NCBI GenBank assembly: GCA_000720995.1
Contig: JOEL01000057.1
Coordinates: 1 to 37,353 of the forward strand
Length of the DNA stretch: 37,353 nt
From: Streptomyces celluloflavus
GTDB lineage: Bacteria > Actinomycetota > Actinomycetes > Streptomycetales > Streptomycetaceae
Direction of reading: 5' to 3'
Shown here: positions 33,879 through 37,353 of the stretch, piece after piece
Numbering within the stretch: position 1 is the first letter of the stretch
Layout of the letters: every line of letters starts with the position of its first letter
Notes under the pieces: model-generated
Databases searched by the model: none
Told to the model about the DNA's origin: nothing
The model's input: the letters and a program-made list of their open reading frames with translations, nothing else
Position numbers and translations under genes: made by a program

Positions 33879-34904
33879 TCAGTCGCTGTACTCCGGCGTC
33901 GGCGGCCCCGATATCCCCGGCAGATCGGCCTCCAACCACGTGTGATACGCCCGCATCCAGGGGCTGTCGGCACCACCGCCGCCCCGGTAGTCGTCCAGCA
34001 CCTTGTTGACCCGCCGCACCAGATCCACATCGTCCTTGTTCAGCGCCACGCCGTACGACTCGTCGGTGAACGGCTTGCCCTTCAACTGGACCGTCGGATC
34101 CTGCGCCGCCTGCGCCGCGGCCAGCGCACTGTCCGTGACGACCGCGTCCGCCTCACCGAGCTGCAACCGCACCAGACAGTCCAGCTGGTTGGGCACCGTC
34201 AGCACCCGCGCGCCGTGCCGCCGCGCCGACAGCTCCGACTCACCCGTCGAACCCGCGGCCGTACACACCCGCTGCCCCCGCAACGAATCGTCGAACCCCG
34301 TGATTTTCGCCGTCCTGGGCGCCAGTACCTGCTGCCCGGCCTGGAAATACGCGGTCGAGAACGCCACCTGCTCCTTGCGCGCACAGTTGATCGTCACCGT
34401 CCGCACCACCATGTCGACCGTACGCTTCTGCAACGCCGTGATCCGCTGATTGGTCGGCACCGCCTGGAAGACCACCTTGGCGTCCGGCCCCAGGATGTCC
34501 TTGGCGATCGCCCGCGCCAGCTCGATGTCGAAACCCTCCAGCTTCCCGGTGTTCGGATCGCGATACCCCCAGCGGTAGGTGTTCTGGTCGACGCCGACGA
34601 CCAACTGCCCATGCCGCTTGATCCGGTCCACGGCCTCCCCGCCGCCCGGCGACGGCCGCAGGCTCTGCACGGCGTTCTGCGGCGTGCACCCCACCGCGGC
34701 TTGTGCGGCCCGCGCCGTCCCCGGCCCGCCCGCACCTGCCGAACCCGACGCGCCCGAGGGGCCGTCACCGCTCAGCGCCGGCACCAGCACCGCGGCCGCC
34801 GCCACCATCACACACACCCCGGACGCGACCGGCGCCAGCGCGGCCCGCAGATTCAGCAGCCCTCGCCCGCGCATCCTCATGTCCCCATCACCGCGCCCCC
34901 TCAC
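33879..34904 (-). CDS. glnH: GlnH-like glutamate/polar amino-acid-binding protein
   Basis: A 341-residue exported solute-binding protein (SBP family 3). An N-terminal hydrophobic segment at about residues 16-45 (PVASGVCVMVAAAAVLVPAL) could be a signal anchor or signal peptide. The lipobox Cys is not clean. The binding fold shows GQLVVGVDQNTYRWGYRDP, LEGFDIELARAIAKDILG, MVVRTVTINCARKEQVAFST (the Arg that holds the ligand carboxylate) and VCTAAGSTGE. In mycobacteria GlnH binds glutamate, glutamine or aspartate and signals through GlnX, not through a transporter; here too no permease or ATPase gene accompanies it. GTG 34904 overlaps the glnX stop by 4 bases; ATG 34880 is an alternative start. 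Confidence 0.9.
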   Translation of the reverse strand: MRGRGDGDMRMRGRGLLNLRAALAPVASGVCVMVAAAAVLVPALSGDGPSGASGSAGAGGPGTARAAQAAVGCTPQNAVQSLRPSPGGGEAVDRIKRHGQLVVGVDQNTYRWGYRDPNTGKLEGFDIELARAIAKDILGPDAKVVFQAVPTNQRITALQKRTVDMVVRTVTINCARKEQVAFSTAYFQAGQQVLAPRTAKITGFDDSLRGQRVCTAAGSTGESELSARRHGARVLTVPNQLDCLVRLQLGEADAVVTDSALAAAQAAQDPTVQLKGKPFTDESYGVALNKDDVDLVRRVNKVLDDYRGGGGADSPWMRAYHTWLEADLPGISGPPTPEYSD

Positions 34905-36325
34905 CGGTACTCCGACAGCCTGCGCCCGATACCCAGCACCGCACCCACCGCCGCCAGCACCGCCAGCACCGCGGCACCCACCGCCAGCAGGCCGAACGCC
35001 GCCCGCCCGCCGTCCGCCGCCGACCGGAACTCCGCCTGCTCGTGCGTCAGCGCCTTGTGCAACTCCGCGTCCACCCGGTCGAACGACTCCCGGGTGGGCC
35101 GGTCCGTGCCGATCACCTTGGCCAGCGCCTGTTCGTAATCACCCTTGTCATCGGCGGTCCGCGCCTGGTCGTGCCGCGCCTGCCACTGCCGCACCTGTGC
35201 CAGCGCCTCCCGCACCGGCTGCCGCCCCGCCTCGTCGTCCGCCAGCGCCAGCGCCGCCCCCAGCCTGCTGCCCGCCGACGCGGCGCCGCTGCCCGAGCCC
35301 ACCAGATCCGCCATCCCCGAACGGAAACCCACCTCGTAGAAGTCCTTCTGGTCCTTGGTCAGCACCGCACCGCGCGCCACCAGCGTCAGATTCTCGTCGC
35401 CGCGCGCCTGGAGCGAATCGATCCGCGCCTCGTTGAGCACCCGCAGCGACCGGGCGCCCTGCTCGTACGAATCGCTCAGCCCCGAACGGGCCACCGCATG
35501 CGCCGCCCCCAGCCACACCAGCAGCGCCACCGAAGCGCCCGTCGCCGCCAGCAGCCCCTTGTTGAACACCCGGTTCGTCCGCCGGTAGTTCCGCCGCTGC
35601 GCCCAGAGCAGCGCACCCACCGCGACCAGCCCCGCGGCCAGCGCGTACCACGGCCACGCCTTCGCGGCGGCGTAGTCCCCGGCCAGCCGGTCCGTCTCGG
35701 CGTCGTACAACGCCCGTGCGGCCGGGAGCAGTTCGGTGCGCATCTGGTCGTTGGCGTACCGCAGATACGCGCCGCCCAGCGGCAGGCCCTGCCGGTTGTT
35801 CGTCCGTGCCGTCTCGATCAGGCCGGTGTAGCGGGGGAGGCCGCTGTTGATCGTGGCTATCTGGCGGCCGGCCGGGTCCGACGCCCGGGTGTTCGCCGAC
35901 GCCTGGACCAGCCGCTGCGACGCCGTCGCGATATCGGCGGCGTAGCGGTCGCGGGTGGCCTTGCTCTCCGCGCCGCCGGCCAGGAACCCGCCGGCGGCCG
36001 TGGTGTCGGCGTCCGCCAGCGAACGGTAGATGTCCGCGGCGGCCGCGCTCAGCGGCTGACTGCGCTCGACGACATCGTCCGCGGCGGCCGTACGGTCGGT
36101 GACCTGCCAGGCCGTGACCGCGCCGAAGACCAGGACCAGCAGGGCGAGTACGGCACCGATCACCCGCAGCCTGCCCGGCTCGGTCGTCGCCGCGGCCCGC
36201 AGCTCATCCAGCCCGTCGGCCCAGGCCGTACGGTGGCCCGGCGCGGGCGGTGACGCGCTGCCGGCCGGCGCGGACGATGCGGGCGGCATGGACGATACGG
36301 GCGGCGCGGATGGCGTGGCCGGCAC
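34901..36325 (-). CDS. glnX: GlnX-like four-span membrane sensor
   Basis: A 474-residue membrane protein from GTG 36325, with GGGGGAGG 5-6 bases upstream. Residues 1-52 are Pro/Ala/Ser-rich. Four membrane spans lie at about 54-74 (VIGAVLALLVLVFGAVTAW), 222-240, 255-277 and 443-467 (LLAVGAAVLAVLAAVGAVLG). Two large external helical domains (about 75-220 and 278-440) are therefore exposed, the layout of mycobacterial GlnX, which links external GlnH to the cytosolic kinase PknG. Order glnX-glnH-...-pknG is conserved. The C-terminus is only about 8 residues past the last span, so the cytosolic surface is limited to the N-terminus and the short loop between spans 2 and 3. Confidence 0.85.
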   Translation of the reverse strand: MPATPSAPPVSSMPPASSAPAGSASPPAPGHRTAWADGLDELRAAATTEPGRLRVIGAVLALLVLVFGAVTAWQVTDRTAAADDVVERSQPLSAAAADIYRSLADADTTAAGGFLAGGAESKATRDRYAADIATASQRLVQASANTRASDPAGRQIATINSGLPRYTGLIETARTNNRQGLPLGGAYLRYANDQMRTELLPAARALYDAETDRLAGDYAAAKAWPWYALAAGLVAVGALLWAQRRNYRRTNRVFNKGLLAATGASVALLVWLGAAHAVARSGLSDSYEQGARSLRVLNEARIDSLQARGDENLTLVARGAVLTKDQKDFYEVGFRSGMADLVGSGSGAASAGSRLGAALALADDEAGRQPVREALAQVRQWQARHDQARTADDKGDYEQALAKVIGTDRPTRESFDRVDAELHKALTHEQAEFRSAADGGRAAFGLLAVGAAVLAVLAAVGAVLGIGRRLSEYR

Positions 36326-36955
36326 GGAACCTCCCCCTACGTCGGTGACTGCGGGTCCGGCTCCGTCGCACGGACCGCTCACGAGAAACGGTGCACGGGC
36401 AGCAGTATGTCCGCACCCGCTGACAACCACACCGGTATTGGCCCGATCTTGTGCCGATCGCGATCGATCTCACGGCCCATGGAGCGGGTCACGGCCCATG
36501 AACCGCGCTGTGCTTCCGGGACTTGGTGTGGTTCAGGAACTTGGGTGTGGTTCGTGAACTTGGTGTGGTTCGTGAACCTTGACGCGGTGTACGAGCCGTG
36601 CCGCGTCCCTGCCGGTGTCCCCGATCCCCGCCGTCACGGTCACTGTTCATCACGCGTTCGAGGCGGGTCCGGTTCCCGTCAGGGTGGGGCAGGCCGCTGG
36701 GGGCGGTCGCCGAGTCGGGCCGGGCGGCCGGGGCGGAACTGCCCAGGCGGGGCGGGCTTCGGGTCGCCGTGCGGTCCACGGCCGGTGCGACCACCGCCAC
36801 CGGCGCGTACGGGCACACCTCACGCCCCCGGTCGTACTCCCGCACGCCGGTGACACCCTTCCCCTCGTCGATTACGCTGAGTAATCAGCAGCAGGCATCA
36901 CACCCACGACCGGCCCGGGTCCGCCCCGCGCCACGGCACATCGGAGGCAGTCGGC
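36326..36955. promoter_or_regulatory. Divergent intergenic region upstream of glnX
   Basis: 630 bases without a supported gene. Features are a perfect 12-base palindrome CGATCGCGATCG (36455-36466), duplicate ACGGCCCATG elements, and an array of three GTTCNNGAAC palindromes (36531, 36550, 36568). It must contain the promoters of the glnX gene set and of the small gene at 36956. I could not place -35/-10 hexamers with confidence. The GC content dips around 36500-36600. Confidence 0.5.
36521..36577. repeat. Three tandem 18-19-bp units each with a GTTCNNGAAC palindrome
   Basis: Units begin at 36521, 36539 and 36558 (ACTTGGTGTGGTTCGTGA type). The embedded palindromes GTTCAGGAAC, GTTCGTGAAC and GTTCGTGAAC lie at 36531, 36550 and 36568. 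They are about 205-250 bases upstream of the glnX start. An operator cluster for a dimeric regulator is possible. Confidence 0.75.
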
Positions 36956-37312
36956 ATGCGACGCACGGCCCGGTTCCCGGGACCAGCCCGGATCCCCAGA
37001 CTTCTCGAACCGCTCACCGCCGCCACGGCCAGGAGCGGCGCGGCCCCCGGCTGCGCCCTCGCGGCGAGCGGATTCCTGACCATCGGCGGCACGACGTACG
37101 TGGACCCCAGCGGCAGCTACCCGATCGACCAGCTCACCGACAGACCCACGACGCTGATCATCAACGACACCGACCGCCACATCACCATCGTCACGGAACG
37201 CGACCGCGGCGGCTTCACCGACGGCGGTCAGCGCACTGAACCGGTCGAGGTGGTGCTGCCGCCCGGCGGACGGGCGGAGGTGACGCACGGGCACGGCGTC
37301 CAGATCGGGTGA
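36956..37312 (+). CDS. Small hypothetical protein
   Basis: A 118-residue protein from ATG 36956 with a good ribosome site (GGAGG at 36943-36947, 8 bases upstream). Third codon positions are strongly G/C, especially after residue 35, which supports coding. The N-terminal 35 residues are Arg/Pro/Ala-rich and basic, and the rest is beta-rich (FLTIGGTTYVDPSGSYPI, TTLIINDTDRHITIVTERD, EPVEVVLPPGGRAEVTHG). The alternating strand pattern suggests a small beta-sandwich. I do not recognise the family. It is divergent from glnX and may share regulation through the palindrome array, which is inference. Confidence 0.65.
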   Translation: MRRTARFPGPARIPRLLEPLTAATARSGAAPGCALAASGFLTIGGTTYVDPSGSYPIDQLTDRPTTLIINDTDRHITIVTERDRGGFTDGGQRTEPVEVVLPPGGRAEVTHGHGVQIG

Positions 37313-37324
37313 CGACCCGACAGC

Positions 37325-37353
37325 GGGGGTGGGGAGGGAGGGGAGGGGGAGGG
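37325..37353 (+). other. G-run cluster with G-quadruplex potential
   Basis: Directly after the last gene, six runs of three to five G separated by single bases extend to the window end. The pattern satisfies the G-quadruplex rule on the plus strand. It begins 12 bases after the stop at 37312 and continues out of the window. Confidence 0.6.

Noticed and set aside
33879-34904. Amino-acid uptake ABC transporter
   Set aside because: The GlnH-like protein has no accompanying permease or ATPase genes, and its GlnX/PknG neighbours point to sensing instead of uptake.

Overview
The window is chromosomal DNA of a high-GC filamentous actinomycete, almost certainly a Streptomyces. Supporting signs are strong third-position GC, frequent GTG/TTG starts, a sortase-E type LAETG surface protein, an SsbB-like single-stranded-DNA-binding protein, a paired dynamin-like GTPase operon (DynA/DynB type), actinobacterial EttA, GlbO and a PknG/GlnX/GlnH locus. 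All assignments come from reading sequence motifs; no database search was possible.

Layout. (a) 1-4508 is an accessory-looking patch: the edge of an IS5-type transposase (1-46, -), a GNAT gene cut off after about 69 codons (191-397), then a divergent ABC-2 exporter operon (561-2616, -) and sensor kinase/LuxR regulator operon (2752-4292, +) sharing a 135-bp intergenic region with a perfect inverted repeat. It ends at a tRNA-Arg(TCT) gene (4513-4588, -) with its terminator. (b) 4892-9093 (+) is a translationally coupled pair of dynamin-like GTPases. (c) 9094-9759 is a non-coding block of four repeat systems, including two DnaA-box-like sites and a ten-unit 14-bp iteron-like array, directly ahead of an ssb gene (9760-10395). 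(d) 10837-15378 (+) holds a thioester-domain surface protein, ettA, a hot-dog thioesterase and a conserved hypothetical. (e) 15579-23044 (-) is a MacB/FtsX-type ABC system with two very large permeases and an ATPase carrying an AbrB-like segment. (f) 23220-24731 holds a group II truncated haemoglobin and a divergent PCMT-like methyltransferase. (g) 24874-36325 (-) is a long collinear gene set: GlnX-like membrane sensor, GlnH-like glutamate-binding lipoprotein or membrane-anchored protein, helical protein, PknG-like kinase, PP2C phosphatase, VWA protein, FHA protein. (h) A small hypothetical gene closes the window (36956-37312).

The most interesting unit is region (g). It joins the extracellular amino-acid sensing module known from mycobacteria (GlnX/GlnH/PknG) to a kinase-phosphatase-VWA triad of the kind known from TerY-P systems, plus an FHA phospho-reader. 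Kinase, phosphatase and FHA protein each carry two Cys4 zinc ribbons, and phosphatase and FHA protein have long low-complexity linkers. The inferred flow is: glutamate-type ligand, GlnH, GlnX, (helical adaptor), PknG versus PP2C, FHA/VWA effectors.

The second most interesting unit is region (c), which looks like an iteron and DnaA-box array upstream of ssb, although the genome also seems prone to short tandem repeats elsewhere in the window.
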